A DNA stretch of 64,000 nucleotides, taken from contig JAGMUV010000006.1 of the NCBI GenBank assembly GCA_020744425.1, forward strand, positions 2,666,001 through 2,730,000. Direction: 5' to 3'. The notes under the pieces were generated by a model. That model was not told where the DNA came from and made no database searches. It saw nothing but the letters and a program-made list of their open reading frames with translations. This DNA is from Dactylonectria macrodidyma (taxonomy: Eukaryota; Ascomycota; Sordariomycetes; Hypocreales; Nectriaceae). Both the position numbers and the translations under genes were made by a program. Positions 35,681 through 47,600 of this stretch are shown piece after piece; within the stretch, counting starts at the first letter, position 1, and each line of letters begins with the position of its first letter.

Positions 35681-37248
35681 TCATGCAGAGGCAGCTTCGG
35701 GTTTCTGACCCCAGACGAGCTTTTGAGCGAAGTAGCCATGATGCTTTCCAGAACGCATCTCGCGTCGAAGGTGTGCAATATAGACCATGATTTCGGGCTT
35801 TGACCAGCCCAAAATGTGAGCCATGAACAAAACAAACCCTTCGCTATCTGTCTCGAGACCGTATTTGGTGTATGCACCCATCTCTTTCATGACGGGGTCT
35901 TTGGGCCAGTCGCCAATGGGATTCTAGTTCACTAGTTAGATACGACCCAAATTTGAGAAACGATGCTTTACCTTGAAGTTGAATTCTTGAATGTTGATGA
36001 AGCCGGCTTTTTCCATGGTTTTCCTCTGTGTGCCATCCTCAACCACCGTGACGCTATTTCCTAGTTTTTTGCTACCTTCAATGAAGAACTTTCCCCAGTG
36101 TCCCATTGCCGAGTTTGGATCGACGGTATCGTCGTCGCTGCTGACAACAGTGGAAGCTTCAAGACTCTCAAACCATGCACCAGGCTTGCAGACTCTGAAC
36201 GCCTCGGAGCAGAGAGCATCCCAATCTTTGATGCTGCCAAAGAGCCATCTCATGTGGATGTAATCAGCAAACTCGGATGCGAAAGTCCATTCTTGATTGC
36301 AGTCTTCGATTTCACTGAGCTGTGTTGTTAGAGCACGCAAGTCTACTGAAGCTTTGTTTGCCTTTGGGAATACTTACAACCGCACGTTCGGCGGTACCCA
36401 GGAAGGCTGGATGGGAGAAATGTCCGTCCCGATAATCTCTGCGCCGGGGTACTCATCGGCGAAGTCACTTACAATGACTTGTTAGCGAAAAGGGTTAACT
36501 TGACGAGTTCTGCCTACGTACATGGCCCAGATGCCTGTGAGATTGATACAGATTAGCCTCGTTACACTGATAGTGCATTTCGCATAGCACATGCATGATT
36601 CAAGGGCTCGTACCAGTTCCAGTTCCAATGTCAATGACTTGCTAGCTCATGAGTCAAAATTGGCCCGCCCAGACGCAGAATCCGTGATGGTTGGCTTACC
36701 TGGACTTTGTCTTTTTCCAAAGGCGCCATATGGAGTTTATCTCCAAGCCCAAGGGTAAGAATGTGATGGCTATGAATGGAATTAGATCTTTTTGGTCTTC
36801 GTCAATGCGCTGATGTCTAACCTACGTAACATCCATTAACTCAGTTTGTTGTTTGTCATTAGATCCCCTTAAAGAGGATATTAGCGACCTCCGGTTGATG
36901 ACGGAGACAGTTTTCGCAGCTAATACCAATAATGCGCATTTCCTTGCTCGCTGTGATATGTTCTGCCATGGATCGTTCTGTACTCGAGGATGCTGGAGGT
37001 GATGGACGCTGTCGAGGAGGCCTTGTCGTCGAAGGTCGAATCGGTGTCGGCGTCGTTCTGTTCTTCTGCCTTTGGTTGAAGTTAGCGATCGCGATATCCA
37101 TTGGTTGTGGTAATTTCGGCTCACTAACCTGTGCGATTTGAACCCAGTGCTCAGGGGGGAGAATGGCCGAGGCAGCCGGTGGGGAAGTCTCAGATTCGGC
37201 GGCCGCAGCCGTAGAGGCCAGGTGGTTCGGTTGATCTTCGTCAGGCAT
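35681..37248 (-). CDS. LaeA-like SAM-dependent methyltransferase
   Basis: Nine exons join to 363 aa: 37125-37248, 36927-37065, 36826-36867, 36700-36769, 36614-36641, 36521-36533, 36378-36467, 35972-36314, 35681-35923 (1092 nt, phases consistent, smallest exon 13 bp). Landmarks in order: [51 protein letters not shown], the SAM motif [80 protein letters not shown] and the tail [14 protein letters not shown]. It is a different subgroup from the gene at 5568. Possible roles are regulation of secondary metabolism or methylation of a product of the neighbouring genes; neither is shown by sequence. Confidence 0.9.
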
Positions 37249-37993
37249 TGTGGACTATTCGAAACGTTGGTTAGAATCTCAATTTGAAACACCTGCGATG
37301 GATTGTGGAAGCGTCTCACTGGATGATTTGCGCACTAAATTAGACAGACCACGGCGCTGTGGATAGTGGCGAGGTTAGTTGAAGGCGAGGGAAATTAGTT
37401 CGCGATGGTCTGAGAATGGTCTGAGTAAGTGCGGGGCTGGCTCTTAGATGCCCACCTTAAGCGAATAATTGTCACCACTCATTTGCTTGTAACGGGGCAA
37501 TATTGTCATGGGTTCAGATAGCGTTAGTGCTGGAGTCACTGGGAAGCAGTTGGTATTGGTCTCTGAAGTCTGTCAATTGTCCTACGTTTCAAGGCGAGGG
37601 CAAGTCACGATTATTCGAGCTGTGCGCGTTGCATCTTCCAGTGTTGAACCAACAGATGCACAATTGAACTAATTGACTTGCCATGTAACTACAGTCCTGA
37701 GTCAAAAAGTCTTTGTGCGCTCCTCCTTGTATCCTACATGTAATTTGAACATCTTGTCACGAAATAAAGTCTCAAAGAACTCAGCCCTAAATGAGGTTCG
37801 ACGGTTGGGTATTCTTATGTAAAACTTTAGCTGAGAATACCGTCTAATTTACCAAACCTCAAACATACCTAAATACAATTTCAAAATAATTTTGTATTTT
37901 ACCCTTTTTTAGCATAAAGGTGTGGATGCACGAGGACTTGAGCCTGAAACTGTATTTAGACCGCGAACGTACCAGCGGCTAAGATGCCGCAAT
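37249..37993. other. intergenic
   Basis: Promoter of the methyltransferase and 3' flank of the NLR gene. 37840-37920 is AT-rich. No gene seen. Confidence 0.4.
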
Positions 37994-40900
37994 CTACTCG
38001 CTAGCCTTGAAACCTGCACGTACATACTCAAGCCATTCTTCTGTTACTATTCGATCCGGGTGGTCTTCAGCTAACGAGATCTTTTGGATCGTTGCTACAT
38101 GCTCCAGTAGCTCAATTGCGTCCTTAGCCTGACCGTTGGATTGATAAGCTGTTGCAAGCACTAGCTGTGATGCTAGCCGATCGGGGTGGTCTTCTGCTAA
38201 AACAGTCTCCGAGATCCTAACCACATGTTCTAGTAACTTAAGTGCCTCTTCAATCTGGCCGTTAGCACGATAAGCTCTTGCAAGCTCATGCTGTGATGCT
38301 AGCCGATTGGGGTGGTCTTCTGCTAAAACAGTCTCCGAGATCCTAACCACATGTTCTAGTAACTTAAGTGCCTCTCCAATCTGGCCGTTAGCACGATATG
38401 CTCCTGCAAGCTCATGCTGTGATACTAGCCGATCGGGGTGGTCTTCTGCTAAAACAGTCTCCCGGATCCTAACCACATGTTCTAGTAACTTAAGTGCCTT
38501 TTCAATCTGGCCGTTAGCACGATAAGCTCTTGCAAGCTCATGCTGTGATGTTAGCCGATCGGGGTGGTCTTCTGCTAAAACAGTCTCCCGGATCCTAACC
38601 ACATGTTCTAGTAACTTAAGTGCCTCTCCAATCTGGCCGTTAGCACGATATGCTCCCGCAAGCACTAGCTGTGATGCTAGCCGATCGGGGTGGTCTTCTG
38701 CTAAAACAGTCTCCCGGATCCTAACCACATGTTCTAGTAACTTAAGTGCCTTTTCAATCTGGCCGTTAGCTAGATAAGCTCCCGCAAGCACTAGCTGTGA
38801 TGCTAGCCGATCGGAGTGGTCTTCTGCTAAAACAGTCTCCGAGATCCTAACCACATGTTCTAGTAACTTAAGTGCCTTTTCAATCTGGCCGTTAGCACGA
38901 TAAGCTCTTGCAAGCTCATGCTGTGATGCTAGCCGATCGGGGTGGTCTTCTGCTAAAACAGTCTCCCGGATCCTAACCACATGTTCTAGTAACTTAAGTG
39001 CCTCTCCAATCTGGCCGTTAGCACGATAAGCTCTTGCAAGCTCATGCTGTGATGCTAGCCTATCGAGGTGTTCTTCAGGTAACGCTGTTTCCCGGATCAC
39101 TAATGGTATCAGGATTCCTAATGACTCTCTGTGCCTTCCGTCTAGTCGCAGACATCGACCCATCCAGAACATGAGCTGACAGCCATCCTCAGACAAAGTG
39201 GTGTCGGCCTTGTGGATAGCCTTGAGTCCATGAGGAAGATACTGCCGCCAAAGGTATCGTTTCTCCCAGTCATCAGAAGGGAATACCTGAGCAATGTGGC
39301 TAATCACCAATTCTCGAGTTTCTCTCACACCATCTCGTGCACTTTGACGTTCAAGCCACATCCTTGTCGCTACGTGCACTAGACTATGCATGTCGAATGT
39401 TTCGCTGCCGTCTCGACGATACAAAAACTTGTATCCGCAGAGCGTACCGATGGCCTGTGTCTGGCGTTGTTTCGATGGGCCGTCGGGCAGCAACGCGCGA
39501 GATATGTTCTTTGGCTCGATGCAAGAAATGAACAAGAGAAGCCTCTCGGCAAACTCGTCAACTTGGCCAATGTGCTGGAATGAAATGAACCATGTCTTGG
39601 CCACGGCGTTCTGAGAGTCTTGGTATCTTGTGTCGTCGTGATATTCGCTGCTCAGCAGTTCGACCATGTCTTGGTCGGTATTCTCGAATAGCCGCAGGTA
39701 CTCAGAGATAGTAATGAAATTTTCGTTCAAGTAAGCAGCTGCCTGTGTGATAGCCAAAGGAAGGCAGGTGAGCAAGCCTAGCAGCTCATCCACTGCTTGT
39801 TGATCACGAAGCAAATCTTTGTCGATCAGCGACTTCTCCAAATATTTCACTGCTTCGTCTCGCTCCATCTCAGGGACATCCAACACATTGCTTGTGGCGA
39901 CTGAAACAGCCACTTTTTGGGATCTCGTCGTAAACAGAATCCCACCCTCATTACTTTGAGGGAGGAAACGGTAGAGATCACTCTGGTTGTTGGTGGACCC
40001 TCGAAGAATCTCCAAGTCGTCTGCATTGTCCACTATGAGAATCCATTTTCCTGCGGCTTCCGAGCTCAAATATTGTCGAACCAATTCCTTGGGGTCTTCT
40101 CCCTCGGCACCTCGGAGAGCACAGATGTTCTTGATCTCCAGATACGCTTGTTCGAAAGTAGCGCGGCTCAACGCTGGTACCCAGAACACTGAGTATTCGG
40201 GCTTGTTCTCTCTGATCCAGAAGGCAAATTGCAGAGCAGTTTGGGTTTTTCCAATGCCGCCTAGGCCGACAAGAGCGACTTTTTGATAGCCTTGACTGGC
40301 GAAGAAGCTTACTTGAAGCCGCTGGAGAAGCGTCGCGCGGCCCACGAATCGTGGGTTCAGTCCAAATGGAACATTGAAGAATGCTTCACCTTGTAGCTGT
40401 CAGCATCTCGAGGGCAGATAACAAAATCTTTCCGAAAACTTACTGCTTTCCTGCGCAACAGTGACTGTTTTAAACTGAGCTGTCACATCCTCTATCTGTT
40501 GTCCGACAACGGGAGTAGTCGAAAACAAAGATGCAGATCCTGACACCTCAATCTGCGAATGAGAGCGGATGAATTGTTTCACAACTCCAAAAATAGCTCG
40601 GTAGCCAGGGTCCTCCTTTCTGGCAAACTTCGTCATTTGGCCGTGATCCGCATCGATGCTCTCAACAGTCTCAATCGCCCTGGGGAGACCGAGTCTTGAG
40701 GAATGATCGTCTACAACCTGTCAAATGTCAATATCGCCGTAAGTATCTGGCTTGCGACGACCTAGCTGACCTTGCCTTGGAGGCCTTTAACTCCAGACGG
40801 AGGACGTGCTTCTTGAAAGGAGTGGATCTTGATACCGGATTCGTAGACGATAGTGCAGAATTCCTCGTGGATATTCTCGAGAACCTCGCTGTCAACAGCT

Positions 40901-41689
40901 AACGTTTCAACGACTTTCTTATTCGCATCACGCAAGGCGAGACGGGCTAGGTTCATGGCGATTCCGGCCCATTCCACGTAGGGACTTCCGCGATGAGGAG
41001 TCCCGAGAAAGACGATGAGCTTTGTCTGCGATCGACAAATTTTCGACCTGCGAATTGCCTGCCCTATGTTAGCATAGTTCTCCCGACAAGCTGAGTAGCA
41101 TGCCTACATCTTTGACAACAATACCTCCTAGGCTGTGTGCTATGAACAACACTGGATCCTGTCATTGTCAGTCTCGGTCCAACTGCAGCTAGTGGGTTCG
41201 TGCTACCAACCTCGTTTCCGATGTCACGTTCGAACTGCACTGCAAGATCGCGACCATGTTGTGAAATACTGTTCTTGCTTTGTGCCTGGAAAGCAACGTC
41301 GACCACATCTGCGTTATATCCATACGTCCATATTCTGGCTTCTGGGGCATCATCTTGGAGAAATTCGTAGGGCCAAAATGGTCTCGATGGGGCAGCAGAA
41401 CCGGAGGCCTGTCGGTCTCTTTGAAAAAGGGCCTTCAAAGACCTCTTTGTGGTCGTATTTGTTGGGCCAGCATCGTTGCTGTGGTCGGAGCCACGGCCCC
41501 AAGTTCGTTTCGGATGGCCCCTCAGGCCATGAACGAATATGACACTAATTAAAACCCATTGTAAGACTAACTTACGCACTAATATAAGGGAAAGAAGGAC
41601 GATAACATGGTCACATACTTGATTCGATACCGCTGGTCGCTAGCGGTATCGCAGCTGAGGGCTGTAAATCCGATGCGATGAACCTCCAT
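37994..41689 (-). CDS. SesB-like hydrolase / NB-ARC / TPR receptor (fungal NLR)
   Basis: Six exons (41619-41689, 41211-41544, 41108-41158, 40771-41058, 40444-40717, 37994-40389) sum to 3414 nt and give 1137 aa. The N-terminal alpha-beta hydrolase of SesB/LipA type shows VIFVHGLRGHP, WTYGYNAD, the nucleophile elbow AHSLGG with Ser about 144, and FLGTPHRGSP. The NB-ARC domain shows FVGR, P-loop GLGGIGKT near residue 387, Walker B WILIVDNADD, GGILFTTRS and LPLAITQAAAYLNE. About nine TPR-like repeats of 42 residues follow (LLEHVVRI to GQIGEALK), seven of them nearly identical. In known fungal NLRs the repeats sense a ligand, the NB-ARC oligomerises and the N-terminal enzyme executes the response. 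All motifs are intact. The start is set by the short exon MEVHRIGFTAL, typical of this N-terminal class. Confidence 0.93.
38050..39110 (-). repeat. 126-bp tandem repeats encoding TPR units
   Basis: About eight to nine 126-bp units; seven differ by only a few bases. Each encodes one 42-residue TPR of the NLR. Variable positions between units cluster at a few codons (R/S after VVRI, H/S after ED, HE/LV, AR/AG, GE/EK/EE). Confidence 0.95.
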
Positions 41690-42182
41690 GGCTGTAGAAA
41701 TCTAGGATGAGGCAGCTACGATGTCCAGGTGAGGGGTTTATCGCTTACCACATAGACACGATTGTAACAGGTAGCGGTTGCTGATTGGCTGAAGTTATGC
41801 AGCTTTGACGCCTCTCACAGCCTGATCTGAGAACTCGAGGTAGACAGAGGCTAAAGTATGTTTTCTTAATTATTTTAATATTTAATTAAATATATAAAGA
41901 GCTTTAAAACAGCTTCATAATTTAAAAGACAGTAAATTTATCTATATAAATTAAGTTTTTAATAATATATCTTTAAATGGAGTGTTAAAAGTCGAATAAT
42001 ATGATTGGTCACCTAACGGGACGAAGCCGGATGACGCGAAAATAATGATCCTGATGGCTAAAGTTCGGACCATCAGGAACCCCGGATTTCAACCAAACGA
42101 TGATTTGCCCGTCTTTTCACCGCGAACAATCTATCCTCAAGGTCACCCAGCCTGTCCACGGCTGCGAGTTGCAAGTCCCAAC
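41690..42182. other. AT-rich divergent intergenic segment
   Basis: 41858-41990 is strongly AT-rich, possibly an old degraded repeat. It separates the NLR start (-) from the SDR start (+). Confidence 0.45.
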
Positions 42183-43196
42183 ATGTCTCCAACTGCACTG
42201 CCTCCTGCAGCGAATGCCGCCTTCACTATTGTTGGTATTGCCGCAACTGTGTCTTTTCTGCACAATCTTTTCTCTTTCATTCACCCCTATTTGCAATTCT
42301 CCCTCCTGTATCGGTATGCACATCCCTCGCCATCTGGCGCGGGTCCTTGGGCACTTGTAACAGGCGCTTCAGACGGAATCGGGCGCGAATTTGCGAATGA
42401 ACTGGCCGCAAATGGCTTCAATGTTGTCTTGCATGGTCGGAATCAAACTAAGTTGTCAAATGTCGCGTTGAAATTAGAAGAGGACTTTCCCGCTCGTTCC
42501 TTCAGAACATTGATCGCGGACGCCAGTTCTGTTCAATGCACCAGCTGCCTCAGCGATGCATCGGGTGACAAAGAAACCGAGCCGAGGGTTAACTTCGAGG
42601 TCATCAAACGCCAACTTAGCGACTTGAATCTTACCGTGGTGATCAACAATGCGGGCGGTGGGCTTCGGGATCCCACTTTTGCTCCATTGCATGAGTATTC
42701 GGAAGAGAGGATATCCGGAAACATTAGCCTGAACGCGCTGTTCCCATTGCATCTTACACGCACCCTTCTGCCTATCTTGATTCAAAACTCCCCATCTCTT
42801 GTCATGAACATCAGCTCGATGGCAGATCAAGGTTTTCCACTCGTGGCGGCTTACGCAGCGAGCAAGTCATTCTTGATGACCCTGACGGAGTCTGTAGGCT
42901 TGGAGATGGAGCTCGCAGGCCATGATGTTGAAGTTTTGGGTGTTAGGGTAGGCAGAACTACAGGCACATCGGGGTTGAATGCTCGTCCTAGCATGTTCGT
43001 CCCTTTGGCAAGAGATTTGGCTAGAGCTGCTTTGGGGAGGGTCGGCTGTGGAAGGAGGATTGTGGATGGGTATTGGGCGCACAGTTTGCAGAATCTTGCT
43101 GCCAGCTTTCTCCCGGCATTGTTATTAGACAAGGTGAAGTTAGATGTCATGCTTAAGGAAAAGGCCGGAGAGTTGGCAAAGAAGAAGGCATCATGA
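42183..43196 (+). CDS. SDR, 17-beta-hydroxysteroid dehydrogenase type 12 / ketoreductase-like
   Basis: Starting at ATG 42183 (MSPTALPP) the single-exon gene encodes 337 aa; the frame stays open upstream to 42045 but that part looks non-coding. Hydrophobic N-terminal segments (FTIVGIAATVSFLHNLFSF) precede GPWALVTGASDGIGREFA, HGRNQTKL, NNAGGG, SSMA and the Tyr-Lys pair YAASK. This is the layout of ER-bound HSD17B12-like or very-long-chain ketoacyl reductase-like enzymes. The C-terminus is Lys-rich (KLDVMLKEKAGELAKKKAS), as in ER-retained membrane proteins. Substrate unknown. Confidence 0.85.
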   Translation: MSPTALPPAANAAFTIVGIAATVSFLHNLFSFIHPYLQFSLLYRYAHPSPSGAGPWALVTGASDGIGREFANELAANGFNVVLHGRNQTKLSNVALKLEEDFPARSFRTLIADASSVQCTSCLSDASGDKETEPRVNFEVIKRQLSDLNLTVVINNAGGGLRDPTFAPLHEYSEERISGNISLNALFPLHLTRTLLPILIQNSPSLVMNISSMADQGFPLVAAYAASKSFLMTLTESVGLEMELAGHDVEVLGVRVGRTTGTSGLNARPSMFVPLARDLARAALGRVGCGRRIVDGYWAHSLQNLAASFLPALLLDKVKLDVMLKEKAGELAKKKAS

Positions 43197-43889
43197 GCTG
43201 TGACTATTTATCCTCCATACTACGTAGCTATTCTCAAATGCACGGGGCATTACCTTTGTTGTAAGTCGGGATAGGCTGGCGCCGCAACCTTAGTAGATAG
43301 ACTTTGGGAGCAAAGGAGATAAAACATACAACAAGAGATACCTTTTCTCGGTGATTAATTGAACTACAGCCGGTAAGTGTGACGGTCGGGTCCGGCCTAG
43401 GGCCGTAGGTAGGTCCGAGGTGGGGTGGTGCATGAGTGAGTGGATTTGGATGTCGTAAGTGAGTAAGGGAGGCCACGGTCTGCTCATGTGCAAAAGTGAG
43501 TCTTTGTGTAACCAAGTGCGTTAATAGCTGTCGATATCTCTGTCTATAAAAATCCTAAACGGGTGTGTGTATGTACTCGAGTAATCGGGATGGCTTACGA
43601 TCAAGACAACATTTTGTAGATTTTGTTGCATTATTCCGAGCTATGTATTAGAGATACTTTTTTTCAGTAACTACAAGCGATTGGTAAATTTTCCCCAACA
43701 TTCAACTGTTACGAAGCATTGAGACATGGATTTGAGTATTTGAGTCAGTCTGTCTATCTATAAACTAGACGTCAACCAACTATCCCCAACGATTCTCCAG
43801 CGAGAGTTGAACTGTACTCCTCGAGAAAACAGTTCGAAAGATGTTCATCTATCCGAAGCAACTAGACTCCTGTAAAAACGGATGTGGGA
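43197..43889. other. intergenic between convergent genes
   Basis: No conserved frame seen; several short overlapping open frames without family features. Confidence 0.4.
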
Positions 43890-44624
43890 TTATTTCTCCC
43901 AGGTGCGTTTCACCTCGACACAAGACCTACCAAGATCTGCCCAACCAAGGGAGCTCCACTGTTCGGGAGTCTCGTTGGCTTGATCGAAATGCTTCATTGC
44001 CAAGACCGTCTGCGTCGCCCATTTCTCGGGGCTCACACGACCGACACCTGTCGCGATCGGGGTCATCAGGACGCTGCGAATGGGGCCATCGCCCTCTGCC
44101 GCGATTCCATCTTGGACGTCGCGATTGTGGTTGTCAATAGCGCACAGCAAGGTCCATATGCATTCGTATACGACTTCGCGATCCCACTGGGCGTCGCTTG
44201 GCATCCGCATGGTGGGACAAAGGGCGACTCGGCGAGTACCCCATATATTACGAGAACGGGAAAGAAAGTCGTCTGGGATTCGAACCAGTGTGCAAGTACC
44301 TGGAGGAGCGAAGCCGCGATACTTGTGGAATAATACTGTTTGCGCGACCTTGGTTAGAGCGTGGTAGTCGTCGCGAGGGGCAAAGGCCTCGGAGATGGCA
44401 TCGTCGAAAGCGCCGTCGAGTCGGCCGTACGAGTTGGCAGGGGAGACGATTGTGTCGAACTGTACTGACGAGGGAAGCTCCTCAAGGGAGCAGTGGTGAA
44501 TCGTTATGGACACCGACGAGGGCAGTCGCTGAGATAGGCGAGCCGCTCGAAAGGCAGTGATGAACTTCTCCTCCATGCAGAGGAGGTGAATATGAGGGAA
44601 ATGTGCTGAGTCGGTGGCTGTCAT
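43890..44624 (-). CDS. macrodomain protein (Appr-1''-p processing-like)
   Basis: Starting at MTATDSAHF the gene gives 244 aa of a single macrodomain. It shows IHLLCMEEKF, FDTIVSPANSYGRLDGAFDDAIS (the ADP-ribose-binding loop), PPGTCTLVRIP, VALCPTMRMP and SVLMTPIATGVGRVSPEKWA (second ligand loop). Macrodomains bind or hydrolyse ADP-ribose, its derivatives or ADP-ribosylated proteins. The frame is open upstream to 44870, but the added N-terminus has no domain character, so the internal ATG is preferred. No introns. Confidence 0.85.
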   Translation of the reverse strand: MTATDSAHFPHIHLLCMEEKFITAFRAARLSQRLPSSVSITIHHCSLEELPSSVQFDTIVSPANSYGRLDGAFDDAISEAFAPRDDYHALTKVAQTVLFHKYRGFAPPGTCTLVRIPDDFLSRSRNIWGTRRVALCPTMRMPSDAQWDREVVYECIWTLLCAIDNHNRDVQDGIAAEGDGPIRSVLMTPIATGVGRVSPEKWATQTVLAMKHFDQANETPEQWSSLGWADLGRSCVEVKRTWEK

Positions 44625-45068
44625 GGTGAATTCGAGGAATGATGTAATGCAACGCGGGAGTCTACAACGATGGTGATAATGGGAGAAATGTGCAAGCATG
44701 ATAGATGAGGGCATGTTTCTCAAATCTAACATCAACCCCACCTTGCCTGATTGCCTCGCTGCTGCCTGAGACAATGACGTAGGTCTAGGAGCCTCTGATT
44801 CGCGGAGATCAATGCCATGACCGTAAGCTGAGCTAGAGTGGTGAGACGTAGAACTAAGGGATGAGGGCACAGTATTAAAAAGTACGACTAATTAAATACA
44901 GGGAAGTCGGTTCATTCTGAATGCTGATTTCCCCAACACATCCAATCCCCGCCTGCTCAACCAGATCTGTGTCAACGTGGGCTACAGTGCCCTTCATAAT
45001 TTCGACCTCATAACAGCCCATGAGTGAATATAGAACTAGTATTGTCGGCGTATCCATGATGCACTCCA
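44625..45068. other. intergenic
   Basis: Upstream of the macrodomain gene and downstream of the C2H2 gene. Nothing recognised. Confidence 0.35.
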
Positions 45069-46968
45069 TTATTGAGGGTCTCCGCTGGGGTTTCCGCTCA
45101 TGTGTTGCGTACGAAAAACAGCGAGCCACTCACTGTTATCCGCAATAGTTTGTTCGAACGCGTCCTCTGTTCGATATAAAAGCCGTCTGGACTCGTTTTG
45201 AAACATTTCGTCGGTGGGTATAATTCCCAGTCTCATCTGCTGCCGAGCATAGCGACCCAAACCCAAAGTGAGAACATTGACGAATGTCGAAGTGGAATCG
45301 CCGTCCACAAGAGGTAGCAGGGAATTTGATGGCCCGTCATCCAATTCAGCCTCTGTTTGACCAGCAATCCAATCATCGTGGGATTTCTGTATTTGCAACA
45401 GATGGTCCTTGGTGTTTGAATCTGTCGCGGAGAAAGGCACGATGCTCTTGGACTCCTGGCCGATGAGGTACGGAGGTAGTGCGTTGGTCACCATCGCCGC
45501 GATATGTGGCTCGAAACAGTGGTCCCCCCGCCAGTCACTCATTGTCTTTCCTTCTTTGTAATGTTGAGCGATGTGGTCCACGCGGCCTTGCCAAGTATCC
45601 AACATGGCGTTGCAGATGCCGCAGCGAGAAATCATCGATGGTGCCTTGACCTTCCAATCATCGATTGCAGGCATCGCTTCCAGCTGATGAGCAAGCCTCA
45701 GATGTTGAACAAGGTGGTCTTTGCGATTGAATATGTGGTGAGGGTCGTTCGTTTTGCATGAGGTGTGATTATGGGTTTCAAGATGCTCCGGGGTAGGTTC
45801 AGATAAGTTGCAGTATGCACAATGGTGTTTTCCTGTCTCCGGCGAGAGAATAGAGCCGCCATGAGGCGTACATACCCATCCATCGAGGCTAAGATGGAGA
45901 GACTTTTCGTGGCGCGACCAGTCGTATTTGCTCTTGAACGAATCACAACAAAAGGTGCACTGAAACGCCCGACGAGGCTGCTCGGTCTTTTTTCCGCGTT
46001 TCTTCTTAGTGATACCTACGCGAGAGCTCATAGGGCGGGGCAGAAGGTCTTTGGATGCAGATGAACGAACTGACGTCGCAGATTTGGAAGACCGACTTGT
46101 GTTCTCACTGTTCAAGCTACCTGTCGAAGCAGCCCGTGATCCTCGGCTTCCTGGGCCTCGACTTCGCAAGCTTTCAGACGAACTGCGCTGCGGTAGAGCA
46201 TGCCTCAATGCACCGGCGATGGCACTCAATGATGCTGCTTCGGTCTCTGGAGGCGAGTCTCGCCATCTCTGCATAGGATCTGATGACTGTTCTATGTTCG
46301 ATTGCGGTATGTAGATAGGTCGCGAATTGGCCGCATACGACCGAAGATAGCGACTTCTTCGTCTTGGAAGGCTTTGATGGGGACTATGAATGAGAGGTGG
46401 CGTGTAACTTGAGCGCTGGGGGTTGGAGGGTTGCGCTTCCTGAGGTTGTCGTACAGGGCTTCCGATGTGTGGTGAGCTGTTGGTTGAGAAGTCCCTGAGC
46501 CATAAGTCGTTGTAGTTGTTTCCAGATATATCACTAGATATACTTGATTGGTGAGGGTTGTCCATGCCCAGACCTGGATCGTAGTCGAGGGCTAGGGTGG
46601 GGTCGAGGAACATGATATCTTGATCCGAGAAGGCTGAGTTAGGTTCAAGTGGAGAGGCGCCTCCGACAGGAGACATCCAGTCATCTTGCAGGGCTCCAGT
46701 AAACAGTCCAGGAGCGGGTTGGCTGTCTGGATAGTCGGATCCAAGCGCAAGTTCTAGCTGCTGAAAATCAAGGTCTGTGAGGTTTGTGACTGGATGCCCG
46801 GAATTAGAGCCGCTCAATTGAGACACAACGCACGTTCGGGACTAACTTACTACCCTGGTCTTGTTCCAAGTCACCTCCCTGCATCTCGTTGGCTGCTACG
46901 ACCTGCAGGCCATGGGGTGCGCCCTGCGCTGGTGTTTCCGCTGAAGACTTTGCTTTCCGGGGAAGCAT
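45069..46968 (-). CDS. C2H2 zinc-finger transcription factor
   Basis: Exons 46851-46968 and 45069-46789 join to 612 aa. The long N-terminal half is Ser/Pro/Gln-rich and disordered, with a basic KKKRGKKTEQPRR just before the finger block. Then come FQCTFCCDSFKSKYDWSRHEKSLH (canonical C2H2), HHCAYCNLSEPTPEHLETHNH, a degenerate finger ending VQHLRLAHQ, and CGICNAMLDTWQGRVDHIAQHY. The C-terminal part (ALPPYLIGQE, DDWIAGQ) has the pattern seen in many fungal C2H2 regulators. Targets unknown. The first exon start fits a clean GT-AG intron (46790-46850). Confidence 0.87.
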
Positions 46969-47600
46969 GGCCGATATCGGATGGTTCCTCAGGATGATCC
47001 CTTGTGAGGAGCTGCTGTGTCGAGATTATCAATGTTTATTAGAAACTGGATATGCCGGATCGTTATGAGGTACGAATATCGGCGCAATAGACAGCTTTAG
47101 AGTAGCAGTGGAAGGATCGGACGCAACATGCAACCCAGTCCTCGTGTCGGCAAAAGGGCGTGATGGTGACATGGAAAAGCGGAGTTACCGATACAGGGTC
47201 CGAGTCAGTCGCTAATTTAGCCCGGCATTTTTTTTTGGGTGACTTTGATTACGACAGACCCACGTCAAGAAACTAGCTTTTTACAGTGTTTTCGCTATTC
47301 AAGTTTGAGAGTCAGAGGTGGCCAATGTTGTCGCTTTTGACATATGGTAGGACTAAAGACGCGTCGCTGAGAAGTCTTTCATGACGCTTCTCCTTTACTA
47401 ACTACGCGTTGCAGCGTGTCAAGAAGGCCCGAGCTAATTTGTCAGAAAAATCGATTGTTCACAATGCTGAACAATAACCTGAACGCATGTCGGAGCTATC
47501 AATACGACTATAAATTTATTAACAATTTATGGTCGATTATGACCTGATTTAGCCGGCAATGACCTAAACAGCTTGATGGTATTTCCCTTGTAACCACAAC
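46969..47600. other. intergenic
   Basis: Promoter side of the C2H2 gene and 3' side of the Fic gene. Nothing recognised beyond a T-run near 47230. Confidence 0.4.

Noticed and set aside
37925..37992. tRNA-like sequence on the minus strand (T-loop-like GGCTCAAGTCC)
   Set aside because: Acceptor and T stems do not pair and no anticodon arm is convincing, so no tRNA is called.
38050..39110. 126-bp repeats considered as a CRISPR-like or satellite array
   Set aside because: Units are contiguous, in frame and encode TPRs of the NLR; they are coding repeats.
42045..42182. Upstream extension of the SDR gene with earlier ATGs
   Set aside because: The added residues lack family features; ATG 42183 gives a typical N-terminus with a membrane anchor.
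44625..44870. N-terminal extension of the macrodomain protein
   Set aside because: Ser/His-rich sequence without domain character; the internal Met at 44624 starts the domain directly.
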